Source: Anaerolineaceae bacterium UBA700 (GTDB taxonomy: Bacteria > Chloroflexota > Anaerolineae > Anaerolineales > Anaerolineaceae). Taken from it: a stretch of 14,604 nt of DNA. Positions 6,446-14,252 of this stretch are shown here, in pieces (within the stretch, counting starts at the first letter, position 1; each line of letters begins with the position of its first letter). Made by a program: the position numbers and the translations under genes. The stretch spans positions 1 to 14,604 of the forward strand of contig DBMK01000347.1 of the NCBI GenBank assembly GCA_002298885.1, in the 5' to 3' direction. The notes under the pieces are model-generated. The model saw only the letters and a list, made by a program, of their open reading frames with translations. It was not told the DNA's origin and did no database searches.

Positions 6446-6718
6446 ATGGATGATCGAGATCTGCGTCCGCTCCTTGAAAAACTTCATACTGAAATCGAAC
6501 ATACCGATACCATCGATCAGAAAGGGTTGGAGCTTTTACGCGACCTGGAAGGTGACATCCGCAAACTGCTCGAACGCACGGATCGCAAAGCCGTCCAACC
6601 CGCGCCGTCCACCGTCCGGCGCGTCGAGGAATCGATCGATTATTTGGAGGTCACCCACCCCACTCTGACCTCTGTGCTGTCTCAGCTTTTGGCTACCCTG
6701 ACAAATACTGGAATTTAA
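6446..6718 (+). CDS. DUF4404 family protein
   Basis: A 90-residue, highly charged, all-helical soluble protein. The N-terminus (DLRPLLEKLHTEIEHTD, residues 4-20) and the C-terminal helix (HPTLTSVLSQLLATLTNTGI) are characteristic of the DUF4404 family, whose function is unknown. Length is typical. A consensus ribosome binding site precedes the ATG. The gene converges with the small minus-strand gene ending at 6726, with only 7 bp between the stops and no hairpin. It is a likely single gene, since upstream DUF606 ends about 95 bp away. Confidence 0.8.
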   Translation: MDDRDLRPLLEKLHTEIEHTDTIDQKGLELLRDLEGDIRKLLERTDRKAVQPAPSTVRRVEESIDYLEVTHPTLTSVLSQLLATLTNTGI

Positions 6719-6725
6719 TCCCCGC

Positions 6726-6986
6726 TTACCCGCGCAGCAGCTCCTGATCGACCTGGTCGCACTCTTTAAATAGCTCCTTGACCTCATTTTTCATTTCAGG
6801 TGTGGCGCTGGGGGTATAAGAGATAAATTTAATCAGGTCCCGCGCTTGTTGCAGCAAAGTCTTTACCTCGGCAATATAATAGATGTCTGACCTTCCGGTC
6901 TCATCCGGCACTTTAAGATCGCGGGCTTTTTGGATCAGAGCGTGCGCTTTCGAGATCCGCTCTGCGGCAGGAATTAAACGAGACAT
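6726..6986 (-). CDS. Small helical protein, unknown function
   Basis: An 86-residue protein, unrecognised. It appears all alpha-helical with heptad-like spacing of hydrophobics (AAERISKAHALIQKARDL; VKTLLQQARDLIKFI; MKNEVKELFKECDQVDQELL), suggesting a helical bundle or small coiled-coil adaptor. There is no membrane segment and one Cys. AAGGAG lies about 6 nt ahead of the ATG on the minus strand, which supports the start. It lies 91 bp downstream of the iron-sulfur protein gene on the same strand and may be co-transcribed or have its own promoter. Confidence 0.7.
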   Translation of the reverse strand: MSRLIPAAERISKAHALIQKARDLKVPDETGRSDIYYIAEVKTLLQQARDLIKFISYTPSATPEMKNEVKELFKECDQVDQELLRG

Positions 6987-7077
6987 TCATTCTCCTTAAA
7001 AATACGTTTACATTTTGACAATGGTGAGACGGCAAGTGTAATAATATCTCTCGCCGGCTAAAGCTTTTTTGAGAAGA

Positions 7078-8157
7078 CTATCCTGCGTTTACCCGGGCAG
7101 CGCGCCAATCTGCCTCGCTGACCGGCGGCGCGGCCTCGCCCAGGCGTCGTTCCAGGCCGAGCGCTCCCTCCGGGCACGCCAGCACGCAGACCCCGCAGCC
7201 GGCACAGCGCATCGCGACAACCCGCACCGAACCCCCATCCAGCTCTAGGGCATTGAACTGGCAGGCCGGCATGCATTCGCCGCAGGCAATACACAGGTTT
7301 TCATCCACGTGGTTTACGAATGCAGAACGGGCCACCACGTCGGCCATACCCAGGTCTGCCATCGCGCGCAACACCCCGCACGAGCATGTGCAACAATTAC
7401 AAATATAGGAAATATCCCTCTGGTTATTGCTAATACAGTGAACCAATCCGGCTTCAGCCGCCCGATGTAATGTCTGCAGTGCCCCATCCAGGCTCAGTAC
7501 ATGAAGGCTTCCATCATCGTGGAAAGCGTCCGGCCGGTCGCTCAAGATCATACATACGTCCACCGGATGCCCGCATGGTTTCCCGATAAGCGCCTTCTGC
7601 TTGCGACAGATGCAGTCGAGCACTCCCCAGGATTGAGCCCGCTCGATCAGGCCGGAGGCACTCTCGAAGGGCTGCACCTCCAACGAATTCTTGATGCTTA
7701 CCCCCACCGGAATGACCCGGTGGACCTGGGGCCGAATATCCAGGGCGCGGCCAAAAGCGCTCAGGAAATAATCCTCGAATAGTCCAGCCAGCTCGGCGTC
7801 GATGTGACTGCCTTGATTCTCGTAAATCCCGACGACGAAGGGCAGCAAGCCAAAACCCGGCCTGCCCTGGTCCGTCTTGCCGATCAGGATCAGGCCTTTC
7901 CGGACCATTTCCTTCAACTTCGCCTGGGTCTCTCGCAAGTCTCGGCCAAGGCGTCCGGCAATTGCAGCTAGCGCCTCCGGCTCGGAGGACAGGCCGGCAG
8001 CCAGGTCGGCTTCCTCGGGGGAAAACAAACCGGCAAGAATGCGTAAGTCCGATTCGTTTGCCGCCGGCGGGAAGCGGTTCGGCAGAGCGTCCAGGGCACG
8101 CGCCAGCCGCCGATAAGGGGAATCAGGCTCAAACTGGATCGAGGAGAATCCACTCAT
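7078..8157 (-). CDS. Cysteine-rich multi-[4Fe-4S] cluster protein
   Basis: A 359-residue soluble iron-sulfur protein. The N-terminal third (~30-100) looks like a winged-helix fold (LFSPEEADLAAGLS...LKEMVRKGLI). The middle holds two Cys groups: CICRKQ with C195 and C202 (an H-P-V-D-V-C stretch), then the dense C-N-C-C-T-C-S-C run at 253-260. The C-terminus has two classical ferredoxin motifs, CIACGECMPAC (289-299) and CAGCGVCVLACP (318-329). It probably carries at least two [4Fe-4S] clusters plus a third metal or cluster site, moving electrons for an unknown partner. Similar proteins in anaerobes are annotated only as 4Fe-4S binding proteins. On the minus strand TATAAT is just 6 nt from the ATG and there is no ribosome binding site, so a leaderless mRNA is likely. 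It lies downstream of the LLM oxidoreductase, which could share electrons with it. Confidence 0.88.
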   Translation of the reverse strand: MSGFSSIQFEPDSPYRRLARALDALPNRFPPAANESDLRILAGLFSPEEADLAAGLSSEPEALAAIAGRLGRDLRETQAKLKEMVRKGLILIGKTDQGRPGFGLLPFVVGIYENQGSHIDAELAGLFEDYFLSAFGRALDIRPQVHRVIPVGVSIKNSLEVQPFESASGLIERAQSWGVLDCICRKQKALIGKPCGHPVDVCMILSDRPDAFHDDGSLHVLSLDGALQTLHRAAEAGLVHCISNNQRDISYICNCCTCSCGVLRAMADLGMADVVARSAFVNHVDENLCIACGECMPACQFNALELDGGSVRVVAMRCAGCGVCVLACPEGALGLERRLGEAAPPVSEADWRAARVNAG

Positions 8158-8163
8158 AAATTT

Positions 8164-8169
8164 ATTATA
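8164..8169 (-). promoter_or_regulatory. -10 box suggesting leaderless transcription of the iron-sulfur gene
   Basis: TATAAT on the minus strand ends 6 nt before the ATG, the spacing at which transcription would begin at the start codon itself. No good -35 box is seen upstream, and no Shine-Dalgarno sequence precedes the ATG. Confidence 0.45.
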
Positions 8170-8240
8170 GCGTAGGTTACTCCCCTGCCTCCCTTAAAGA
8201 ATCCATTGATATCAAGGCCTGGCGCGGATGAGTTCAAACT

Positions 8241-9122
8241 TCATAAGCCTCTTATTTCAGGGATGACCTCGCGCCCGATCACTTCCAGCGGCTTGATTTC
8301 CGAAACGTTTGGCATGTTAAAGATCAGATGGCTGAATCCCAGTCCCTTCAAAGTTTGAAATTTCTCAATTAATTGAGCCGGGGTCAGGCTTCCAGGCGCC
8401 AGGCGGATAGTGTCCAAACCGGTCTTTTCAATCTCTTCGTAGGGCCTGCCGGCAGACTCGCAGTGACGCTTGAGAATATCCAGTTTACGCTGCAGCTCCG
8501 GCGCGCCAAGGCGGATAAACAGGTTGCACGCGTCCGCATATCGGGCTACCAGGCGCAGGGTTTTCCGTTCGCCTCCACCGCCGATCAGGATGGGCGGGTG
8601 CGGGTGGCTGAGCGGCTGCGGGCTGTTCAGCGTCTGCTCGAGATGATAATGCTTTCCGTTGAATGCGGTCACGTTGCCGGACCACATCTGTTTGGCAATC
8701 TGCAGCGCTTCCTCCAACCGCTCGAAGCGTTCTTTGATCGGGGGAAAGGTCACACCCAGGCCACGCGATTCCTGCTCGTTCCAGGCGGCGCCTATTCCCA
8801 TGTAAGCCCGCCCGCCGGATAACACGTCCAGTGTCGTGACCGTTTTAACCAGAATGCCCGGGTTGCGGTAGATTACCCCGGTGACCAATGCACCCAGACG
8901 CGCCCGCCGCGTGTGTGCGGCGATGTAATTCAGCGCGCTGTAGCTCTCCAGCATCGGCTCTTCCGGCTGCCCCACGCCGCGGATCTGGAAGAAATGGTCC
9001 ATCACCCAGATGCTGTCGAACCCTGCTTCGTCCGCGGTGTGCACGATTTCAGCCAACCGCGGACCGATCACGGCCTCTCCACCCTGCCAGGTAAAACTTG
9101 GGATTTGCAATCCAATTTTCAT
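8241..9122 (-). CDS. LLM-class (luciferase-like) F420-dependent oxidoreductase
   Basis: A 293-residue TIM-barrel oxidoreductase of the luciferase-like monooxygenase superfamily. Diagnostic blocks are GFDSIWVMDHFFQ (about 34-46), the alpha/beta blocks RARLGALVTGVIYRNPGILVKTVTTLDVLSGGRAYMGIGAAWNEQE (~93-138) and HPHPPILIGGGGERKTLRLVARYADACNLF (~173-202). The G-I-G-A-A-W-N-E-Q-E pattern matches the F420-dependent subclass more than flavin-only monooxygenases. The likely reaction is F420-linked hydride transfer to or from a small organic substrate, which is not predictable here. AAAGGTG precedes the ATG. It is divergent from the cytochrome P450 gene, with about 200 bp between the two starts, and upstream of the iron-sulfur protein gene. 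Joint action with either is possible but not shown. Confidence 0.92.
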   Translation of the reverse strand: MKIGLQIPSFTWQGGEAVIGPRLAEIVHTADEAGFDSIWVMDHFFQIRGVGQPEEPMLESYSALNYIAAHTRRARLGALVTGVIYRNPGILVKTVTTLDVLSGGRAYMGIGAAWNEQESRGLGVTFPPIKERFERLEEALQIAKQMWSGNVTAFNGKHYHLEQTLNSPQPLSHPHPPILIGGGGERKTLRLVARYADACNLFIRLGAPELQRKLDILKRHCESAGRPYEEIEKTGLDTIRLAPGSLTPAQLIEKFQTLKGLGFSHLIFNMPNVSEIKPLEVIGREVIPEIRGL

Positions 9123-9294
9123 GATTCACCTTTTCGCTATTGCAGTAATGAACCGGACCGCCTACCATCCGGCGCGGATAAATGTGGATATTTTTTATTG
9201 TAATATAAAAAAATTGCGGATAGGGACGACTAAGTAAAACATGTTAAACCTGGAAATTACTTGGCTCATTCAGATGATTTTTATCTTTAATGTG

Positions 9295-9300
9295 TATAAT
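9295..9300 (+). promoter_or_regulatory. Probable -10 element of the P450 gene
   Basis: A consensus TATAAT lies 25 nt before the ATG at 9326. A GAGG ribosome binding site follows it. No convincing -35 is found at 17 bp. The preceding AT-rich 9180-9290 stretch carries no other feature that I can support. Confidence 0.4.
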
Positions 9301-9325
9301 TCTGTAAACATTTTACGAGGAAATC

Positions 9326-10549
9326 ATGATTAACGCACCGAAATATGATCTTTACAGCCAGGATTTTTCCCGGCATGCCTACGAGATTTTCGAGCACATC
9401 CGCCGCGAAAATCCGATTTTTCACCAGGCCGGTTTCGACGGACACACCCAGATCTGGTTCGTTTCCCGTTTCGAGGACGTCGAAGCCATGCTTAAGGACG
9501 ATCAGCATTTCGTCCTCGATTACCGCCTGGCGCTCAAGCCCAACCAGACCCCTGCCCGGCTGATCGAGGGGCCGGAAGTCCTTGAAAAGGTGAACAATCA
9601 CCTGCTCACCAAGGACGGCGAGGACCACCGGCGCCTGCGTTCGCTGGTGACGAAGGCATTCACACCCCGGCGCATCAGCGACATGCGCCCGCGCATCCAG
9701 GCCATCGCCGATGAGTTGATCGACAAAGTGAAGGACCAAAGTCAAATGGACCTGGTGGATTCCTATGCTTTCCCGCTCCCGATCACCGTAATCGCCGAGC
9801 TGCTCGGGATTCCCGTCGAGGACCGCCAGAAGTTCCGCGCCTGGTCGGACGTGTTTGTGCGACCGGCGATCACCGAGGAACAGCAGAGCCAGTTTCTGCA
9901 AATGGCCGTTTCCTTTGTGGGTTATCTCCAGGCGCTGTTCGCCGAGCGCAAACAAAACCCACGCGATGATCTGATCAGCGCCCTGCTCCAGGCCGAAGAG
10001 GCCGGCGACCGCCTCACGACCGAAGAATTATTCAGCATGGTCGTTCTATTGATTGTCGCCGGGCATGAGACCACGGTTACCCTGATCGGAAACGCCACTG
10101 TCGCCCTGCTCACCCATCCCGAAACCCGGCAGCGCCTGGCGCAGCATCCCGAACAGATGCCGCAGGCGGTTGAAGAATTCCTGCGCTACGATCCCCCGGT
10201 CGACCGTACCATCACCCGCATCGTAGCCGCCGACGTCGAGCTGGGCGGCAGGCAGTTCCATCAGGGCGATTTTGTAATTGCCCTGTTGGGCTCGGCCAAT
10301 CGCGATGAAGACCATTTCGATTCTCCCGACCGGTTGGATATCGACCGCGACAACCGCTCGCACATTGCTTTTGGGCGCGGAGTCCACTTCTGCCTGGGAG
10401 CGCCCCTGGCCCGCCTCGAGGCCGAAATTGCCCTCAATACGCTCCTGCAAAAACTGCCCAATTTACGCCTGGCCGTTCCTGTAGAAGACCTCGAATATCG
10501 TCTCGTCCCGCTTTTCCACGCCTATGCGCATATTCCTGTGGAATGGTAA
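9326..10549 (+). CDS. Cytochrome P450 (soluble bacterial class)
   Basis: A 407-residue heme monooxygenase of typical bacterial length, without a membrane anchor. The I-helix oxygen-activation motif AGHETT is at residues 245-250. The K-helix ExxR is E284-R287. The heme-ligand loop FGRGVHFCLGAPLARLE carries the axial Cys at 356. The substrate-binding N-terminal half has the usual YSQDFSRHAYEIFEHIRREN and D-G-E-D-H-R-R-L-R-S-L-V blocks. The expected role is hydroxylation of an unknown small molecule using O2 and two electrons. That indicates some oxygen tolerance despite the iron-sulfur neighbour. No ferredoxin or ferredoxin reductase gene is dedicated to it here. The start ATG has GAGG about 8 nt upstream. 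It stands as a single-gene unit between the divergent LLM gene and phosphoenolpyruvate carboxylase. Confidence 0.95.
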   Translation: MINAPKYDLYSQDFSRHAYEIFEHIRRENPIFHQAGFDGHTQIWFVSRFEDVEAMLKDDQHFVLDYRLALKPNQTPARLIEGPEVLEKVNNHLLTKDGEDHRRLRSLVTKAFTPRRISDMRPRIQAIADELIDKVKDQSQMDLVDSYAFPLPITVIAELLGIPVEDRQKFRAWSDVFVRPAITEEQQSQFLQMAVSFVGYLQALFAERKQNPRDDLISALLQAEEAGDRLTTEELFSMVVLLIVAGHETTVTLIGNATVALLTHPETRQRLAQHPEQMPQAVEEFLRYDPPVDRTITRIVAADVELGGRQFHQGDFVIALLGSANRDEDHFDSPDRLDIDRDNRSHIAFGRGVHFCLGAPLARLEAEIALNTLLQKLPNLRLAVPVEDLEYRLVPLFHAYAHIPVEW

Positions 10550-10591
10550 TTTTATTCCGGGATGAACGAGGTTGATCCCGAATTCAGGCTA

Positions 10592-10597
10592 TATAAT
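10592..10597 (+). promoter_or_regulatory. Probable -10 element of the phosphoenolpyruvate carboxylase gene
   Basis: TATAAT about 64 nt before the ATG at 10662. TTGATC lies at 10572-10577 but only 14 bp upstream, which is too close, so a suboptimal or activator-dependent promoter is possible. Confidence 0.35.
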
Positions 10598-10661
10598 ATA
10601 GGGGCGGGTTAGGACAACTAAAGCCCTGAAGCCTTATTCTTTTCGGTTTGGGGAGCGATCG

Positions 10662-13457
10662 ATGGATATATCCAGAATCATCCATCTCCTGGGCGACATC
10701 CTGGGTGAGGTTTTGATCGAGCAGGAATCGCGTTCCCTGTTCGAGCTTGAGGAGCGCGTCCGGGCTTCGGCCAAGGAACGGCGTTCTGATGACCCGCAAA
10801 TCGCCGCCCAGGGTGAGCGAACTTTTGTGGCCGATATTGCCAGCCTGGACCTCGAATCGGCGCGGGTCATCGCCAGCGCCTTCGGTTTGTATTTCGACCT
10901 GATCAATACTGCCGAAGATATCTCGCGCATCGACTCGCTGCGCCAGGAAGCGTTGGAGAAAGGCGCTGCCCCGGTTCACGATTCGATCGAAGAAGCCATC
11001 GCCCAGATCAAGGCCAGCGGCGTGACGCCGGAACAAATGGCCGAGCTGGTCGCCCGCCTGCAGATCGAACTTGTCCTGACCGCCCACCCGACCGAATCCC
11101 GCCGCAGGACGATCCTGTCGAAAATCCAGCGAATAAGCGACACGATCCAGCAAATGAGCCTATGTGAACGCCTGCCGCGCGAGTTCGAGCACGGGCGCCA
11201 GGAGCTGCTCAACGAAGTTACTACCCTTTGGCTCACCGACCGGGCGCGCACAGCACAGCCCACCCCAACCGACGAAGTGAAAACCACGCTCTATTTTGTC
11301 GGCCAGGTCTTTTGGCGCGCCTTGCCCGAAATCTACGATATCCTCGACCAATCCCTGGCCAAGCATTACCCGGGCTTGAGCGTAAGCCATCCCTGGTTCC
11401 GCCTGGCATCCTGGATTGGCGGCGACCGTGACGGCAATCCAAACGTCACCGCCGAGGTGACAGCTGAGACCTTACATTTGCACCGCGGCCTGGCCATCGA
11501 AAATCATCGCCACACCCTGCAGGAGCTCTCTCGGCAGATCAGCATAAGCTCCCACCGCGTGCCTCTACCGCCGGAATTGGAACATTGGTTGGACGACCAC
11601 CCGCCCATTCCGGCTCACGCCGTCCAGATCCGCGACCGTTATCCCATGGAGCCTTACCGCTTGATCCTGTCCGTGTTGGCGTCGGACCTTGCGGAAGCCT
11701 CGCAAGACGACATGAGCCTGCGCTTGCTCACCCTTCAACCGCATAAGGCACTGGTGCGTAAGGAGAACCTGGCCGGTCCGCTAAAGGCCATGGCAGAGGT
11801 CATTCCGCCTGCGATAACCCGCGGCAGGCTGCAAACTGCCCGCCGCCAGGTGGAAATTTTCGACCTGTTCGGCGCCCGCCTGGACATCCGCGAGGATTCG
11901 AGCCGCGTCAATAAGGCTCTGGGTGAAATATTGCGCGGCCTGGGTCTCGTCCAGGATTTCGAAACCCGCGATGCGGAATTTCGCCGGGATTTATTACTCA
12001 AGTTGTTGGATCTGCGCGCTCCAAAGCTGGCGCTCCACCCCGGCGTTACCCCGGAAGGCGCTGAGACGTGGTCGCTGATGCAGTTGATCAAACGCACCCG
12101 CGACGTTTACGGCGCAGAACTTCTCGGGCCGTTCATCATTTCGATGTCCCATTGTGCAGCGGATGTCCTGGCCGTGCTCCTGATGGCAAGATGGTGCGGA
12201 TGCGATTTGGGTCTGCAGATCGTGCCCCTGTTCGAGACCATCCAGGACCTTGAAGCCGCCGCTAACGTCATGCAGGAACTCTTCGAGCTGCCGGATTACC
12301 GCGCCCACCTCAACACTTGCTCCAATGAGCAGATCGTGATGATTGGATACTCCGATTCGAACAAGGACGGCGGCTTCATGATGTCGAACTGGGCCCTTTA
12401 CCAGGCCCAGGAGGCCGTCGCCCGGGTTTGCCGCGAGCACAGCGTAAAGCTGACGCTTTTCCACGGCCGGGGCGGCACCGCGGCGCGCGGCGGAGGCCCG
12501 GTCAACCGTTCGATCCTGGCGCAGCCCGGCGGCACTGTGAACGGCCACTACCGCCTCACCGAGCAAGGCGAAATCCTCTCCACTCGCTACTCGAACATCG
12601 ACCTGGCGCTGCGCAACCTGGAACAAATTGTGAATGCGGTGCTGCTTGCCTCGGCGCCCGCCGGGACGCAGTCCCCAACCCTGCTGCCTGTAGATGGCTA
12701 CGCCCCGCTGCACTACAAGCTCCCGTCTCCCCAGGACCTACCCGAGCCCTGGCGCGAGGCCATGAACAGCATGGCCGCCAGCGCGCTGGCGGCCTATCGC
12801 CGCCTGGTGTTCGAGACTCCCGGCTTTATGGAATACTGGCAGTCGGCCACGCCGCTCGAAGAGATCAAAAACCTGCGCATCGGTTCCCGTCCGGCCTCAC
12901 GCAAGCCCGGGAGCGAGCACGTTTCCCAGATCAGGGCCATCCCGTGGGTGTTTTCGTGGATGCAATCCCGGTTCAACCTTCCCGGCTGGTACGGCCTGGG
13001 TTCCGGCCTCAGCTCGCTGGTCGACTCCAGGCCAGATGGGTTGGACTTCCTGCGCCAGATGCACGGTTCGTGGTCCTTTTTCAGAACTTTGCTCGAATCG
13101 GCGGAATTGTCCTTGATGAAGGCCGACATGCAGATCGCATCGCAGTACTCGGGTTTAGTGCCCGACCGCGCCCTGGCCCAAAAAATCTACGCAATGATCC
13201 AGGCCGAATACGAGCGCACCGTGCGAGCGGTTTTAGCGATCAAAGACCAGCATGAATTGATGGAGGGCGAGCCGGTCATCCAGCATTCGACCCGCCAGCG
13301 CAACCCCTACGTCGATCCGCTCAACTTCCTCCAGGTTGAAATGCTGCGCAAACTGCGCAGCCTGACCGACCCGGCGGGCAAAGAGGCTCACGCCATCCGT
13401 GAAGTGATCGTCCTGACCATCAACGGGATCGCCGCTGGCCTCCGTAATACAGGGTAA
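10662..13457 (+). CDS. ppc: Phosphoenolpyruvate carboxylase
   Basis: A 931-residue, full-length enzyme that fixes bicarbonate onto phosphoenolpyruvate to make oxaloacetate, feeding the TCA cycle. The key motifs are intact. VLTAHPTE carries the catalytic His (H142). GGDRDGNP lies at 253-260. MIGYSDSNKDGG and the glycine-rich HGRGGTAARGGGP loop (from about 601) contribute to the active site. IRAIPWVFSWMQ lies further on. The C-terminal QRNPYVDPLNFLQ motif and the LTINGIAAGLRNTG terminus belong to the allosteric and active-site region and end normally. The ATG at 10662 follows GGGGAG and gives a conserved N-terminus. It has a presumed promoter at 10592-10597 and is followed by a strong hairpin. 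Regulation by acetyl-CoA or aspartate is usual in bacterial members but was not tested. Confidence 0.97.
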   Translation: MDISRIIHLLGDILGEVLIEQESRSLFELEERVRASAKERRSDDPQIAAQGERTFVADIASLDLESARVIASAFGLYFDLINTAEDISRIDSLRQEALEKGAAPVHDSIEEAIAQIKASGVTPEQMAELVARLQIELVLTAHPTESRRRTILSKIQRISDTIQQMSLCERLPREFEHGRQELLNEVTTLWLTDRARTAQPTPTDEVKTTLYFVGQVFWRALPEIYDILDQSLAKHYPGLSVSHPWFRLASWIGGDRDGNPNVTAEVTAETLHLHRGLAIENHRHTLQELSRQISISSHRVPLPPELEHWLDDHPPIPAHAVQIRDRYPMEPYRLILSVLASDLAEASQDDMSLRLLTLQPHKALVRKENLAGPLKAMAEVIPPAITRGRLQTARRQVEIFDLFGARLDIREDSSRVNKALGEILRGLGLVQDFETRDAEFRRDLLLKLLDLRAPKLALHPGVTPEGAETWSLMQLIKRTRDVYGAELLGPFIISMSHCAADVLAVLLMARWCGCDLGLQIVPLFETIQDLEAAANVMQELFELPDYRAHLNTCSNEQIVMIGYSDSNKDGGFMMSNWALYQAQEAVARVCREHSVKLTLFHGRGGTAARGGGPVNRSILAQPGGTVNGHYRLTEQGEILSTRYSNIDLALRNLEQIVNAVLLASAPAGTQSPTLLPVDGYAPLHYKLPSPQDLPEPWREAMNSMAASALAAYRRLVFETPGFMEYWQSATPLEEIKNLRIGSRPASRKPGSEHVSQIRAIPWVFSWMQSRFNLPGWYGLGSGLSSLVDSRPDGLDFLRQMHGSWSFFRTLLESAELSLMKADMQIASQYSGLVPDRALAQKIYAMIQAEYERTVRAVLAIKDQHELMEGEPVIQHSTRQRNPYVDPLNFLQVEMLRKLRSLTDPAGKEAHAIREVIVLTINGIAAGLRNTG

Positions 13458-13466
13458 GAAGAGGAC

Positions 13467-13507
13467 TTGATTGTTTCAGGTGTGCGTAGCACTCCTGAAA
13501 CAATCAA
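13467..13507. other. Long perfect inverted repeat downstream of ppc
   Basis: TTGATTGTTTCAGG (13467-13480) pairs perfectly with CCTGAAACAATCAA (13494-13507). Inside, GTGC/GCAC (13482-13485 with 13489-13492) forms a second stem around a GTA loop after one T-T mismatch. The result is an 18-pair hairpin over 41 nt. No T-tract follows, so it is not a canonical intrinsic terminator. The right arm covers the -35 position relative to a TATAAT at 13528-13533. It may be a transcript-end or RNase III-type structure, or an operator for the downstream kinase unit. Confidence 0.85.
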
Positions 13508-13527
13508 ATCTCGGCCGGTATTTGATA

Positions 13528-13533
13528 TATAAT
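13528..13533 (+). promoter_or_regulatory. Probable -10 element for the kinase/ATL unit
   Basis: TATAAT 31 nt before the ATG at 13565. No -35 consensus is found, because the expected position is occupied by the right arm of the inverted repeat. This suggests the inverted repeat could affect promoter use. Confidence 0.4.
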
Positions 13534-13564
13534 TTCTAAAGATCATCCCTGAAAGGGTTCATAC

Positions 13565-14215
13565 ATGCCCAAACATCTCATTTTGGTTGCCGGGAACATT
13601 GGCTCCGGCAAGACTTCGCTCACGGAACGCATCGGCGAACGCCTGGGGTGGCGTACGGCCTTCGAATCGGTCGCCGATAACCCATACCTGGCCGATTTTT
13701 ACCGGGACATGCACCAGTGGTCCTTCCATTTGCAGGTGTTCTTCCTCGGTCACCGCGCCCGCCAGCACCTGGAAATGGTTGCCGACCCGCGCTCGGCCAT
13801 CATCGACCGTAGTATCTACGAGGATGCATATATTTTCGCCAGGGCGCTGCACGAGATGGGTAATTTGAATGAGCGTGATTACAACTCGTATCGTCAGGTC
13901 TTTGAACTGGTATTGAAAACCTTGCCTCCACCGTCCTTGTTGATCTATTTGAAAGCTCCGGTAAGCCTGCTGATCAAACGCATTCAGGCCCGAGCGCGCA
14001 ATATTGAAACCGGCATTTCGGCGGATTATTTATCGCTGCTCGATTCTTTCTACGAAGATTGGCTGCAGAATTTTGACCTATGCCCGGTGCTCACCCTGCG
14101 TACGGATGACCTCGATTTCGTCCACCACGCCCGCCATCTGACTACCATCGTGCAGCGCATTCAAGAGAAACTGGCCGGCAAAGAGGAGCTGATCTTAAAC
14201 GGGAACGGCGGATAA
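13565..14215 (+). CDS. Deoxynucleoside kinase (dNK/dCK-dGK family)
   Basis: A 216-residue cytoplasmic kinase that phosphorylates deoxynucleosides for salvage. The P-loop GNIGSGKT is at residues 10-17. The acidic E34 follows, and the DRSIYED motif (81-87) carries the conserved D-R-S of the deoxynucleoside kinase family. A lid region rich in Arg (KRIQARARNIETG, ~138-150) closes over ATP. Sequence cannot settle whether the main substrate is deoxyadenosine, deoxyguanosine, deoxycytidine or another. The ATG has GAAAGGG upstream. The gene is 37 bp ahead of the alkyltransferase-like gene and probably co-transcribed with it. Confidence 0.93.
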   Translation: MPKHLILVAGNIGSGKTSLTERIGERLGWRTAFESVADNPYLADFYRDMHQWSFHLQVFFLGHRARQHLEMVADPRSAIIDRSIYEDAYIFARALHEMGNLNERDYNSYRQVFELVLKTLPPPSLLIYLKAPVSLLIKRIQARARNIETGISADYLSLLDSFYEDWLQNFDLCPVLTLRTDDLDFVHHARHLTTIVQRIQEKLAGKEELILNGNGG

Positions 14216-14252
14216 GCGGAAGCCCATCACACGCGCTCCCCGAAAGGACCGA

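Noticed and set aside
8207..8216. TTGATATCAA palindrome between the LLM and iron-sulfur genes
   Set aside because: It is only 10 bp, AT-rich and single-copy here, and is likely to occur by chance.
9287..9955. Minus-strand 222-codon frame over the P450 gene
   Set aside because: It is an antisense shadow of clear P450 coding sequence and has no homology that I recognise.
10558..10580. CGGGAT/ATCCCG hairpin after the P450 gene as a terminator
   Set aside because: The stem has only 6 bp with an 11-nt loop and no T-tract, so it is too weak to call.
12428..13255. 275-codon frame in another phase inside ppc
   Set aside because: It overlaps conserved phosphoenolpyruvate carboxylase sequence. Its Arg/Pro/Ala-rich translation is typical of a shifted frame in GC-rich DNA.
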